NCBI GenBank assembly: GCA_005406025.1
Contig: BGZK01000841.1
Span: 1 to 64,000, forward strand
DNA length: 64,000 bases
Direction of reading: 5' to 3'
Source of the DNA: Eumeta japonica
Taxonomy: Eukaryota > Arthropoda > Insecta > Lepidoptera > Psychidae
Below, in pieces: positions 10,658 to 21,544 of the stretch; position 1 is the first letter of the stretch, and each line of letters opens with the position of its first letter. The position numbers were made by a program, and so were the translations under genes. The notes beneath the pieces are model-generated. The model had not been told where the DNA came from and did not search any database. It saw only the letters and a list, made by a program, of their open reading frames with translations.

Positions 10658-12580
10658 ACATATAAACATACAAAACTGAAAGTGGTATTGCTGGAACTAG
10701 AAAAACATTTCCATTTTCTAGCAAATTTTTTTGAGCAATTTAGAATGTACCTTACATTGTTTATCCCTGATACCTATCAAACAAGTAATAAAATACATCA
10801 CAATTTAAATATAACTTGAATTTTATAAGATATTACAGGTAGGAAAAAACCAAATATGTTTAGTAGGGGTATGTAAATGGAAATATAATTCAATTTATGT
10901 GACAAATATGTTTCATAATGTTGAAATGAAACTTTTTGCTGACAGCCCTAAAATTTTTAAGCTTTATGAAATTCATTGCATGAGGAAAAATAAATGTACA
11001 TAGTGTTGGAACTTGTAGCAGAGGAAAGTGTTTGGAAGTGGTGTATTTTCTCTAATGATTCGATAATGGTTAAAGGCCGAAAGCAGTTAGGAAACAAGGG
11101 TTGAGGAGATAGGAACCGGGAGGTGAGGAGGTAGGTACATATTTTTTGAAATCATTTGAAGTCATAACTACATATTTACTTATCTCAATAACTATCTCTT
11201 GGTCAATAGAAAAATATTATTAATTTATCTCTATCTATACATAACAAGCAAGACGTTTCATTTCTATTGTGCATAATTTCCACTAGGAAACAATTTTTTT
11301 CATATTTCATATTCATTTCTTTGTTAATTCAATCATATAGAGTATCAAAATTATATCAACACTAGTATTCAAATGACTAAGAACAAATTCAGTTTATGTC
11401 AAACAGGTTAACTTTCTGTGGAAATTTTAATATTCTAAAGTATTTTTTCTTATGCAATGTTTACCTCTAGCAGAAATTTTATAGTAGAAATTTGAACATG
11501 GAAACCTTAGCCAGAGAAATACATGAATTGGATTTGATTAGCAAATTTATTTGTAGAGTTTTCTGATAATTAACACAATTTTGTGTTATACAGGAAGTAT
11601 ATTAATGTGAATATGATTGGAACAGTTACTATTGTTTGTTGCACTGAAAGCTTTGTCTCTGTCTGGTAGTAAAGTATTGTAAAAAAAATTCCAGCAATTT
11701 ATGTGTGTTGCCCAGAAGGTCCTAGTGCCTAGAGATATGAAGTGATTTGTTAATTCAAAGTATATAAAATGGGAAAATGTTATAGACAATTCTAATGATA
11801 TTCTCTATTTAAATCTAATTTAGCATTGATAGTTGTTTGAAACATGAACCTTTGTTATCTAGAGTGAAATGGAATTAGTAGGATTCTTATTAATGAGATA
11901 TAAAGTGATTGTTTATTAATTATTATATTGAAATGCACTAACCATTTTATGTCTGGATAGTATTTTTAACTAAGTGTTTTCACTCGTAGTTTTTAACATT
12001 ATTTTTCCAAAAATTAGCGTCAAGTAATGGCATAATTAAGCATTAATAAAGTTATTCTAAAGTTATATTTTACCTTAGTTTTCACCATCCAAGCATAAAA
12101 TTATTTTTCGCATTATCTATGTGGTAATCCATATCAATTAAATCCATTCTAGATCCATATATTTTAGTATAGTTGTAGTGTCCATACATTAATTGGGAGC
12201 AATGTGCTTATGAACAATATAATTGCATATCTGTTACATCCTTAAGGCCCCTGCTTGCAGCATAGTTCACTGTACATAATATCACTTGCACCTTTATGCT
12301 ACAATAGAATTGTTTGCAATTTATTAATTACATATGGATCTTACCATAAATTATTGTTTGTATAAAATAAAATACTTTATTCACGTTTACAACAATGATA
12401 AATAAGAATATTTATTTGCTAAAAATATTAATCCAGTCAGAATACTGCAAAGAGAATATTATTCAAAAAACAAATTATATTTATGACATTTTGTTTCCAT
12501 GTTCAAGAAAGAAAACATTAAAAATCCAGAAATTGTTAAAAAAATAAGCTGTTGCTAAAAAACTTAATAGTTTGGTTAAG
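10658..12580. other. AT-rich sequence without a recognised gene
   Basis: No protein domain, repeat family or convincing splice model is visible. Open frames such as 11586-11789 are short and of random composition. Confidence 0.5.
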
Positions 12581-13550
12581 AAGTGAATTTTCAGTGAAAA
12601 ATAGTTAAAGGTCTTTTAAAAATGAGTGATAGCTCATTTGATTCAGCATGATTGCATGCAATAAAGAAAATATGTCTTTCTTAGAATTGTCTCAGAGACA
12701 TTCTTTTGTTCTGCAAATAGAACTTGCTATTATTATAAACAAAAAAACAACCAAAGAAAAAGGAGCCTCTGGTTTTTGCCAATAACTTAAAAACTTCAAG
12801 CGAGATAGTGAAGATTAAAAAAGATGCAATTTGCATTCTTAGATGCAAAAAGAGACTATGAAACATTTGGTAAAAAAAAAATAATAATTTTTTGTTATTT
12901 CATTTTATAACAACTTAAATCTCATAATAAATAAATAAAAAGATTTATAAACTTTTATTACTTAATCTTATTCGATATATATATGTATATAACAAGGGCT
13001 CCAGAAGCAAAAAATTCATAGGTCAACTGTATAAGATTTTATGTCGCCCTTTATGAAAATAAACTTGAAAAAAATTAATTAACAATGTATAACTTTTTGA
13101 AACATCGACTTAGGAATGTTTTTCCAACATGCCTGTATTTCTTGAAATGTTCCGATGACACTATAATTTATTAATATTTTTAAACATATATTTAATATTA
13201 TAAAAAAAATATATTGTATACTCTCATTGGCGGCGGGCCGCCCGCTCACGCTATAACGGCTCCTCGGAAGCCTATTCTCAACGTCAAATTAAAACTATAA
13301 ATAATGGAAATAAAGTTCCGGTATTTGGGACTTTTTTTATTGGAAATTTCCTCTTCTAAGAAGTTTTTTTTAATATTCCCTATCATTTTGAGTTATTGCC
13401 AAAAACGAGCCCCTTTTTTTGTTTTCTATCTATATTGATCGCATTTTTTATTTGCCAAAAAAATATCTCTCTGAATTGTATCTCAAGTTGAATGAACAAT
13501 CACTCATATTTTTAAGTGACCTTTAACTATTTTTAGCATAAAATTCACTT
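12581..13550. repeat. Long inverted-repeat element, arms about 200-245 bp
   Basis: The left arm (about 12581-12825) and right arm (about 13345-13550) are imperfect reverse complements. Both begin AAGTGAATTTT at the outer edge and share AATAGTTAAAGGTC, ATGAGTGAT and a TTTTTGCCAATAACT-like word in the same order. The centre (12983-13265) contains a GC-rich patch (13229-13268) in otherwise very AT-rich DNA and may be a later insertion. No coding capacity. It is either a foldback-type transposon or two oppositely oriented copies of one repeat. Confidence 0.65.
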
Positions 13551-14479
13551 TTCCACTAGACTATGTGTCTTTTTTTTATATTGAATTAAATTCTTTCTTT
13601 AATTTTAAAAAGGTAACAGTGAGTTTTATTTTTTGATTGTGTATATTTTAACATGCTTATATTTCTGTATATGTCATACTCTCAGCGACCATTGATTACC
13701 TTGCAAAAATTTCAATAATAAAGTCTAATTACTTAATATTCTAATGTTAGAATCCAGTTAATTTATATTTTTATAGCTATTCAAAAATCATTAAAAATTG
13801 GCCTATTTGAAATAAAAATAACACAAAACCATACCACTGTATATATAGTTTGAAAAGAAATCTATATAAGGTTTTTATTGATAATCCAAATGAATTATGA
13901 TTTTTCAAATAGACACTATGAAAATTGAGTGAGCCTTTATCGGATAGCAAATTTAGTTTTTTCTTTCCTTCAATTCTAATTTACGCAGCGTATATAAAAC
14001 ATAATAGTTAATATATTGTTTAAATCTAATTGTATATAGAATGTAAAAATTCATTTTAAAATGACAGGCCACACTTTACAAAGAAACTTTATTTTAAAAT
14101 TTTTAAAACCCAAAATGTAATTTGATGACAAATTGCCATAAAAGGTTAAGTGCTAAGACCTTAAAAATAAAATATCTGCACAAATTGCCTGCATTAGTCC
14201 AATTCATGCTTTGATTTGAAGATTTGCAGAAAAAGAAACCCTAGCAGGTTATTTACATCTGCAAAGCAAAAGAAAATGTCATAATTAGACATTGTGATAT
14301 AATTTAGTTGTTATTTATTTCTTGCAATACATCTTTTGCTTTGAGACTCCTCAAAATTATTTTTATATGTTCCCCAGAGTTGGAACCTATGTCAATACAA
14401 ATTTTATTCACCGATAGTAACTTTTATTTAGACGTTTGAACAAATCTATCACTGTAAAAAAGATATCATTAAATGAATA
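13551..14479. other. AT-rich sequence, nothing recognised
   Basis: No ORF with a recognisable domain and no clear repeat structure was seen. Confidence 0.45.
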
Positions 14480-14790
14480 GTTATCTAAATAAGTTACTTA
14501 TAATAATGACAATAGTGTTATTATTTTTATTTATAAGCTCAAACCTATTTACCAAAAAGGTAGGAACAAGGAAAGAGAATGGATATTGTAGAACACAAAT
14601 TTCCACATGGTACATCCGTGTTGCTTCACTGACATTCATCAATGGATCCATGCAAAATTTTCTGATGTTTAAAAGCCCTTCTTTAATATGCCACCAATTT
14701 AGTATGCAATTTAGATTTACCCTTGTCAACTGTTCGATCTTACTCATTTGTAAGACAAAGTAATGCAATGATTTTTTATCTATTATTAGA
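14480..14790 (-). pseudogene. RTE LINE C-terminal relic, copy A
   Basis: On the minus strand the segment reads as a degraded end of an RTE-type LINE protein, including a LTRVNL word and a DPLMNVSEAT word. The same words occur in order in the better copy at 17030-17290. Only this tail survives. Confidence 0.6.
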
Positions 14791-15299
14791 TATATGAAAT
14801 TTAGTGTCATTAATCAATAAATAAACCATTGCATTTCGAATTAATTATTACTTTGTGTCAGTTTTTTTATAAAATGTTACATAAATATGAGGACATAAGA
14901 AATAATATGAGATTTTCATGACAAAAGTCAATTCTATTTCCTTTCTTTTTTTTTATCCAAGGAACACCTCTCATTTACTTAACCCGGGAATAAGTCTCGT
15001 AATATAAAAAGTGTAAGAAGATAAAGATTATATGAATATAATCATTTTTCACCAAGGTACCTATTCCGGGTGCCATAATGAATGTTACTATTGATGATAA
15101 GAATTACCAATAAGCTTGATTTCCAATCAGGGCAACATTAAAAAAAAATATATTATAAAAGTTGTTTTCTCCTTTATACAGGAGATAAAGAATCAATCAT
15201 TGACACTTGTGAAATTAGTTTGCTTTTTAATGCTAGTTAAATGCTAGTCTTGCTAAATTTTTACTCTTATCTTTTAATTTTTCATACATTATTATAGTA
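14791..15299. other. AT-rich sequence, nothing recognised
   Basis: No recognisable gene or repeat. It ends at the inverted-repeat element that starts at about 15300. Confidence 0.4.
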
Positions 15300-16415
15300 G
15301 GGTAGCCCAAGAGGGGATTTCGAGATTTACTCGAATGCGGCAGGGGGCATTCTCGTACCCTGTTGAGTACCTCCAGCAAATATGAGCCCTATATGTATAT
15401 ATCGCCGTCCGTCAAGCATAAGGAATCAGATTAGTAAAAAAAAATTGATCATTTGAAATTCTCGAGCGCGTCAGATTAAGGCAGGGCGAATTAATTACAT
15501 GCTAAAAAGTGTTGATTACACTAATCTGACAATTGCGAGTTACGTAAAAAAGTGGCAGGGTTACAAACTTCTAAAAAAAAAGACATCTCGACATTCTCGA
15601 GCGTCGCTAAATTTTTTTTATTCTGTAGGAAATAATTCAAGGATAACAAAAAACATATAATCTGACGATTTCCACAAGCCGAAGTAACAAAAATTAATCG
15701 ATAAAGTTTAATGCGTGCAGCTGCATATTGCATGTATTACATCCCTCTGAGGAATAAATTAATAAAAGTATTCTACTTAAAAAAAAACACTTTTTTATTT
15801 GCATGCTATTTCTTGAGCTTTTCAATTAATTACGTTCAATGATTTAAAAAAATAAATATATTTTTTTTAATTGTCAGATCAAGCGAATCCCTCTAGATAA
15901 TCGTCAGATAAAAAGACAGCACGTCTAGGTCATACAGATAGACCATATATATATCTTAATCTGACGCGCTTGAGTATTTCAAAATCGCGATTTTTTTTTT
16001 TGCACATTCTAATAATGACCGCGCGTTTGCGTCACATCCAAGTCGTCAGATTAGTATTTATGAGCTTCTTTTTAGGTTCACTTAACAACCTCTTAGAAAA
16101 TCTGACGCGCTCGATAAAAAAATTTTTTTTTTCATTTTCAACCCTTACGTACAACCATCCCCACCATGAAAACAGTCAGATTAATATACTTACATTTTTG
16201 TAAATACGTAGGACATGGATACTATCAATATCTGACGCGCTCGAGTATGTCCATGCAACAGTTTTTTTTTTACATTTTTGAAAATCTATAGCCGTTTCCC
16301 CCACCGATGAAAAGATATGTACTATATGACATTTTTTTCTTTTTATCATCCAAACTTCGCAACCCAATAGGTCTCTATAATGCGAGTAAATCCCGATTTA
16401 GCATCGTGGGCTCCC
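15300..16415. mobile_element. 1.1-kb terminal-inverted-repeat element with an internal alternating motif array
   Basis: The left end (GGGTAGCCCAAGA ... ATTTACTCG, 15300-15333) and the reverse complement of the right end (GGGAGCCCACGA ... ATTTACTCG, 16382-16415) are imperfect terminal inverted repeats of about 34 bp. Inside, the word CTGACGCGCTCGAGT or a close variant occurs at about 15959, 16103 and 16234. Its complement or half-words (GTCAGATTA) alternate with it at about 15468, 15523, 15658, 16048 and 16175. There is no coding capacity and many T runs. A target-site duplication was not resolved. The superfamily is unknown to me. Confidence 0.6.
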
Positions 16416-16421
16416 TTATTA

Positions 16422-16875
16422 CAGTGGAATCTCAATAACTCGAATGTCAAGGGAATGCAAAAAATGCGAGTTAACGAGTTTTCGACTTAACAAGAACTTC
16501 GAGATACATATGACTGTGTCGACAAGGAACAAACGTAACGTTCATAGCTGTGTTACTTAGAAAGTTTCATGAATGTATTCATTCATTGCATGTGTACAAG
16601 ACAAAAACAATAGATTAGAAGTCCCGAACCCGAACATTCATTTTGGAATTTATTGCTATTATTTCGGGGAATTCCAAGTAAGACGTCATTATATTTTACC
16701 AACTACAATTACGGAGTCTCCTTTTTGAAATTCGAGTCATAGAGTATAAATATGTATTATCAATACTTCGTAGGGAAATAACGTTTTGTTCGAGATACCG
16801 CGTATTTAGGGGATCATCGGAAGGGAATGGCATTTTTTTCGACTTTACGAGGTTCGAGTTATTGAGATTCCACTG
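16422..16875. mobile_element. pogo/Tigger-like MITE, 454 bp, TA target duplication
   Basis: Perfect 23-bp terminal inverted repeats lie at 16422-16444 and 16853-16875, beginning CAGTGGAATCTCAATAAC. They are flanked by TA at 16420-16421 and 16876-16877. CAGTG ends, the ATAACTCGAA sub-terminus and the TA duplication are hallmarks of pogo/Tigger members of the Tc1-mariner group. No transposase is encoded. The perfect ends suggest a fairly recent insertion. Confidence 0.88.
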
Positions 16876-17029
16876 TATTAGTAAACATTCCTGTTAGAAA
16901 TCTTTTTAAATCAAAAAACTGTATTTGATAAAATAGTTTGCTTTTTGAAAGTCATTTATGAATTCAGTAAGGACTTTATATTGTTATGATTTTTTATTAT
17001 TACTTACTATAAACTCAAACCTATTTTCC

Positions 17030-17295
17030 AGAAGGGTAAGTACAATTTCCACATTGTACGATTTTTCCATATTACTCTTGCTTCACTAACATCCAGCAAT
17101 CTTTTCATACACACTTGTTCATTTCGTGTGCTTAATATTTGGCCCATTGTTTAATACGCCATCAATTTGATCTGCATAGGATTTTCTAGGTCAACCCTTG
17201 CCAACACTTCCATCACACACATTAACTCTATAGATTTCTCAACCTACTTTTATTCATTTTTTCCAAATGGGCAAATGACCAAAACATACCTTTTT
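17030..17295 (-). pseudogene. RTE LINE C-terminal relic, copy B
   Basis: Read on the minus strand from 17290, it gives HLEKMNKSRL, then RVNVCDGSVGKG, PRKSYADQIDGVL and a final MWKLYLPF-like end. This is the tail of RTE-type LINE proteins. Single-base shifts and stops break the frame. The copy at 14480-14790 has the same order of words with more decay. Confidence 0.65.
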
Positions 17296-18780
17296 CTACT
17301 CTAGTCACTACATCTTTCAAACCACGCTGCTCCCTGATATCACTACTCCTATATCAATCTTACAAAGAAACTCCACAGATACTACGCAGAGATCACATTT
17401 ACATTTGATTCTACTTTTATATTTCTTTAGCCATTATTTTGTGTTTACAAGTATATGGAAGTAACACTTTTATACCCACCTTTGTCCTCTTCTAAAATAA
17501 TGTTGACTTTTATGCCATAATCATAATATACAAGTGTATCATAAATGCTTTAAAGTTATTTAGTATTAAAATAGTTGAATAAATAGTATTGGAGTCAAAC
17601 AGTCTATCATAACCACTAAAAAAAGTAGAATAAATTCTCATGTAATTTCAAGGATTATTTCAAATTCAAGTGCAAATTAATTTTAAGGAATTTTTTTTAT
17701 TCTAATATAAGAAAAAATTACTTATTTTAAGAAAATGTAATGATAACTGCACATACAGACAAGAGTAAAGTCCCAAAAAGCAAAATCTCTTATAATTTTT
17801 AAAATATGCTGTATATTGTATCAATTCAACAATAAATCAGTTTTCTATGAAAAATATATTTATTATAAGTGTTATTAAAAACATTTAGCATTTGAAATAT
17901 TATTTCAAATGCTAATTTTGCTTTTTAAATTTTTATCTATATATTGCTATTTCATTGCTAACATAAAGCTGAATTTTTAATTGAGTACCTGAACAAATAA
18001 GCAGTTTTTCCAAATGGAATATTGACTACTTAAATCTTTTTTTGAATATGTAAATACTACTAGTTCACATTACCTGTGAAGGTTTAATTACTGTAATGCC
18101 CTCTCTCATGTCATTTTGTAACAAATATTCATTGATTGTCTCTGGAACAACTGATCTCAAAACTACAATGGTCACCAAACATTTTGGAAAAAATGCTTTC
18201 AAGACACATTACAAAAATTGTTTTAAATAAATTAAGCTAATATTTGAAAACTTGTCATCTCTTTTCCTATTACCTGGTTATTTCATATTGCTTTATATCC
18301 ATGAACGTGAGTGACTTGTTAAACTAGGATTATCCTAGTGATACAAATCCTAAAAACAGTCTGACCTGGCAGATATAGATTATTTTATACTTCATATTAG
18401 ATGTGCTTACACGGGACAAGATAAATAAATGTAATACCCACTTTTTACAAACCAAAATTCTTCAAATTAACCAAAATTTATAGGTCAACTACATCAGTCA
18501 AAGTGGTTGTTTTTTCTTCATTTTGTCTAAAGAGAGTTTTGTTTTTGTGTCTTATGTTTTACATAAACAATTTGATTTTGTATTTGCTATCACTGTGGTT
18601 CTGAAATAATGATATTAATTATAAAATCTTGTAAAGAACTTATTACTATGCTGTTTGTAAATGTCTTATTAGGAGACATACTGTGTTAGTTGTGAAACCT
18701 AAACTATAAACAATATATAATGTAAATCGTTTTATTTTGACTCCTGTGAACATGTTGTCTGACCTTTAAACTATTATTAA
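17296..18780. other. AT-rich sequence with one short perfect palindrome
   Basis: No coding region seen. Positions 17886-17899 and 17901-17914 form a perfect 14-bp palindrome around one central base (TAGCATTTGAAATA). Confidence 0.5.
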
Positions 18781-18781
18781 C

Positions 18782-18850
18782 TAGCTGGCCCGGCAAATGT
18801 TGTTCTGCTCTTTCTTGAGGCTGGTTTGCCCACATAGTAATGCCTGAAAC
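18782..18850 (-). mobile_element. 3' end of a Helitron-like repeat (minus orientation)
   Basis: The minus-strand sequence ends GCCGGGCCAGCTAG followed by T, preceded by GCAGAACAAC. The same end, with GCAGAACAAC and GCCGGGCCAGCTAG, occurs on the plus strand at 32480-32507. A CTAG|T end fits the Helitron 3' rule. The 5' end was not found. Confidence 0.5.
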
Positions 18851-19790
18851 TCTACCGGCATGGACATAGTAGTAATAGAAGTTAAAAAAAATTTTTTCGT
18901 CTAACTTTAACGCGAGGAACTTATTTTGTCAGTTCTTTGAAAAAGCACTTAGGTTTTATGCAATTTATTTGATTAATTGAATATTTTTTTTAAAATAATC
19001 GCTTGGAAAGTAGCGAAAATTGTGTCGTCTTCGTCCCCTCCATTTTTTAAACCGTGCTTTCATAAAACATAAAAAATTGATTGTCGATTTAAGAGCGATA
19101 ATTTTACGTGATAACGTCATAAGAAAACATTAATGAGAAATTGCATACTTTTATGAATTGAATTGAATTATTATCACTTGCCGCAATTGTTGTTGTAATA
19201 ACCAATGGAAACCACATTAACTTTTCACTTCACTTTATAAACAATTCGCGTGTAGGTTGTGTGCGGCCGCTGTCTCTCTTCTACTCGGACGCATCGGCCG
19301 ATAGAGTGGAAGAGAAATCGCTTGTTCCGCGCTCGCTCGCGCACTCGGCTCAGACGGAACGCGACGAGTCATGCTTTTTCGAGCGTGCAACCGGCGTTCA
19401 TTTATTTATAAGAGGTTATCACATCAAAAAAACATGAAAAAAATCACAAAGTTAACACTTAATAAATACTTTCAACGAAATTGTTTTTAAAATCATCGGA
19501 TATATCGTTTCTGAGTTAGTTCCAAAAAACTGCTCAATAAAAGGACATAAGTGCTATGAAAATGCGTTTTTGCTGATACACTAGTAATCTATACTAGTTT
19601 TATAGTATCTAATAGTCGAGATACTTGTTTTTCTAGTTATAGGCGATTAAAGTGCTTATATCTATTCTGCGCAGAAACATGGAAAAAAGTGTAAAACGTA
19701 GTTTTTTTTCATCTATAGTGCATTTCTTTGTAGTAACGGCTTTGTAATTTTACAGTGGTCCGAAATGCTCTTGGCCAGTTTTTTATATAT
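18851..19790. repeat. Dispersed repeat family A, divergent copy with an inserted GC-rich block
   Basis: The segment 19427-19790 matches 36720-37090 and 59830-60200 word for word in order: ACTTTCAACGAAA, TATATCGTTTCTGAGTTA, ATAGTCGAGATA, TAGTTATAGGCGA, CTCTTGGCCAG. The part before 19140 matches the earlier part of the family more weakly. Positions 19140-19420 hold a GC-rich block (GTGCGGCCGCTGTCTCTC, then GCGCTCGCTCGCGCAC) absent from the other copies, so it looks like a separate insertion. Confidence 0.65.
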
Positions 19791-20990
19791 TTTAATTCCT
19801 TCATTTTTGGTACCTATCGATATAAAGGATCGAATGCCAATCACGGTCTGGTTTTTGATATCGAACGAAAAATAAGTATATCCATCATAATTGTGTATTA
19901 CGGTTATGAGTTCATATAAAAATCCCTTAGAAAAAAGCATTCCTAATACTATTTTTTTATAATTTTCAAATTTTCTGGGCAATCTTTCTTTTCCTATTGA
20001 CTTCATTCGGACTAATACGGTCATTTAAAAAATAAATTCGCCAAATTGGTCCACCTGTTCTCAAGTGATGCGCTTAATACCAATTTAACAGCTTTACATT
20101 TTATTTTTACTTAGGAGTGACAGTTAAATTCAGAACATTTGATTATTTTTACAGGTGTATCAGCTCGGTAGCTTAGAATGGATGAACCTCTCATCTCAAT
20201 GCAGTTACTTTTAATTTTCCGTACCTTAAAAAGAAAACTTAGGGCACCACTTTATTGTCCATCTGTCTGTCAAAACGCTTTTTCTCAGGAATGCGTGGAA
20301 GTATCAAGTTGAAATTAACTTTGAAGTCAACACAATCAAAGCATAGCCATGTTTGATTCATATTTTGACATACGTAAATAAAAATCTATAAGGTACTTCT
20401 CATTGACCTAGAATTATAAAATTTGATAAGAAGCAAGATCTCACTGCACAAGTAAAGGATAAGGTCTGTAAATCTTTAATTTATGATGTAACGATCGCAT
20501 GTTTTTTTACGATTACAAACAGACAATTGCAGTTGGAGAATAAATTGATAGATAATGTAGACCGATATATGGCTGAACATTTTAAACTTCCTTTTGTGAA
20601 AATTTTAAATTTTCAAAAATTCGAATCTAAAAGGCTTTTAGAAAAAGAAGAACAAAATTTCAGAACTCCCGAAATCAATATTTCTTCTTTGTGAGTATCG
20701 AAAATGGGCAAAATTCGTTGAGATTTCTAAATTTTATAAAAATTGGTTCTTACTGTCGAGTTATGAGTCAAAATACATATAATAGGTTATGTATTACAAA
20801 ATAGTGACCTGTTTGTACAAATAAATATGATTAAAATCAATTTAACTTGTTGAGCTATGGAAAAATATACAATCAAACGAAAAGTAGTCGATTTGCGTGT
20901 CCTGGTATCACACCATCTGCGTGCCAAATTTCATCAAAATCGGTACAGCGATTCAGCCATGAAAACGTAACAAACATATATTGTTATCTC
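19791..20990. repeat. Degenerate dispersed repeat sequence
   Basis: From about 20215 the sequence (TCCGTACCTTAAAAAG, GTCCATCTGTCTGTCAA, AAGGTACTTCTCATTGACC) resembles a dispersed repeat common in moth genomes. Near 20910-20960 is a CCAAATTTCATCAAAATCGG word that is also typical of insect dispersed repeats. The remainder is AT-rich and unassigned. Confidence 0.45.
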
Positions 20991-21544
20991 GAAAGTGCAA
21001 GACTGATTTATTGTGAACAATCTCCTTGTGCAATACGAAGAAAATAAAATATTTAAAATTTTCACTGCCGAATGTAAACATAGATGTGACACCATTTTAT
21101 TACGTAATGAGAAATTGGAATTTGTTAATGCTACTGTATTTCTGGGAGTGACTCTGGATAACAGGCTGCAATGGGGTCCGCACATCAGTACGTTGACGAA
21201 AAGACTTAGTTCTGCTGCATATCCAATTAAAAAGAAGGGAATTTATCAGATATCCAAACCGCTAGATTAGTCTATTTTGGTTATTTTCATTAGTGTTGTT
21301 ACGGATGCAAAAATTTAGACATCCGCGGATGCGGATTACTAGAAATTCACCTCCGCGGATGCGGATGCGGATTTTGAGATTTTAAAAGGATAATTATTTA
21401 AATTTTAAGTGCTTAAATAACTGAAAATTAATTGAATTTTAACTTTTTATTTATTTAATCATATTTTTAGAACAAAATTACAATAGTTTTTAGTTTTACT
21501 TATAACACAACAGAATTTAAAGCTTCGAGGTTTATAATCAAAAA

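Noticed and set aside
15300..16415. CRISPR-like array of repeated motifs
   Set aside because: Motifs alternate in orientation, spacing is irregular, and the host is eukaryotic. It is a transposon-internal pattern.
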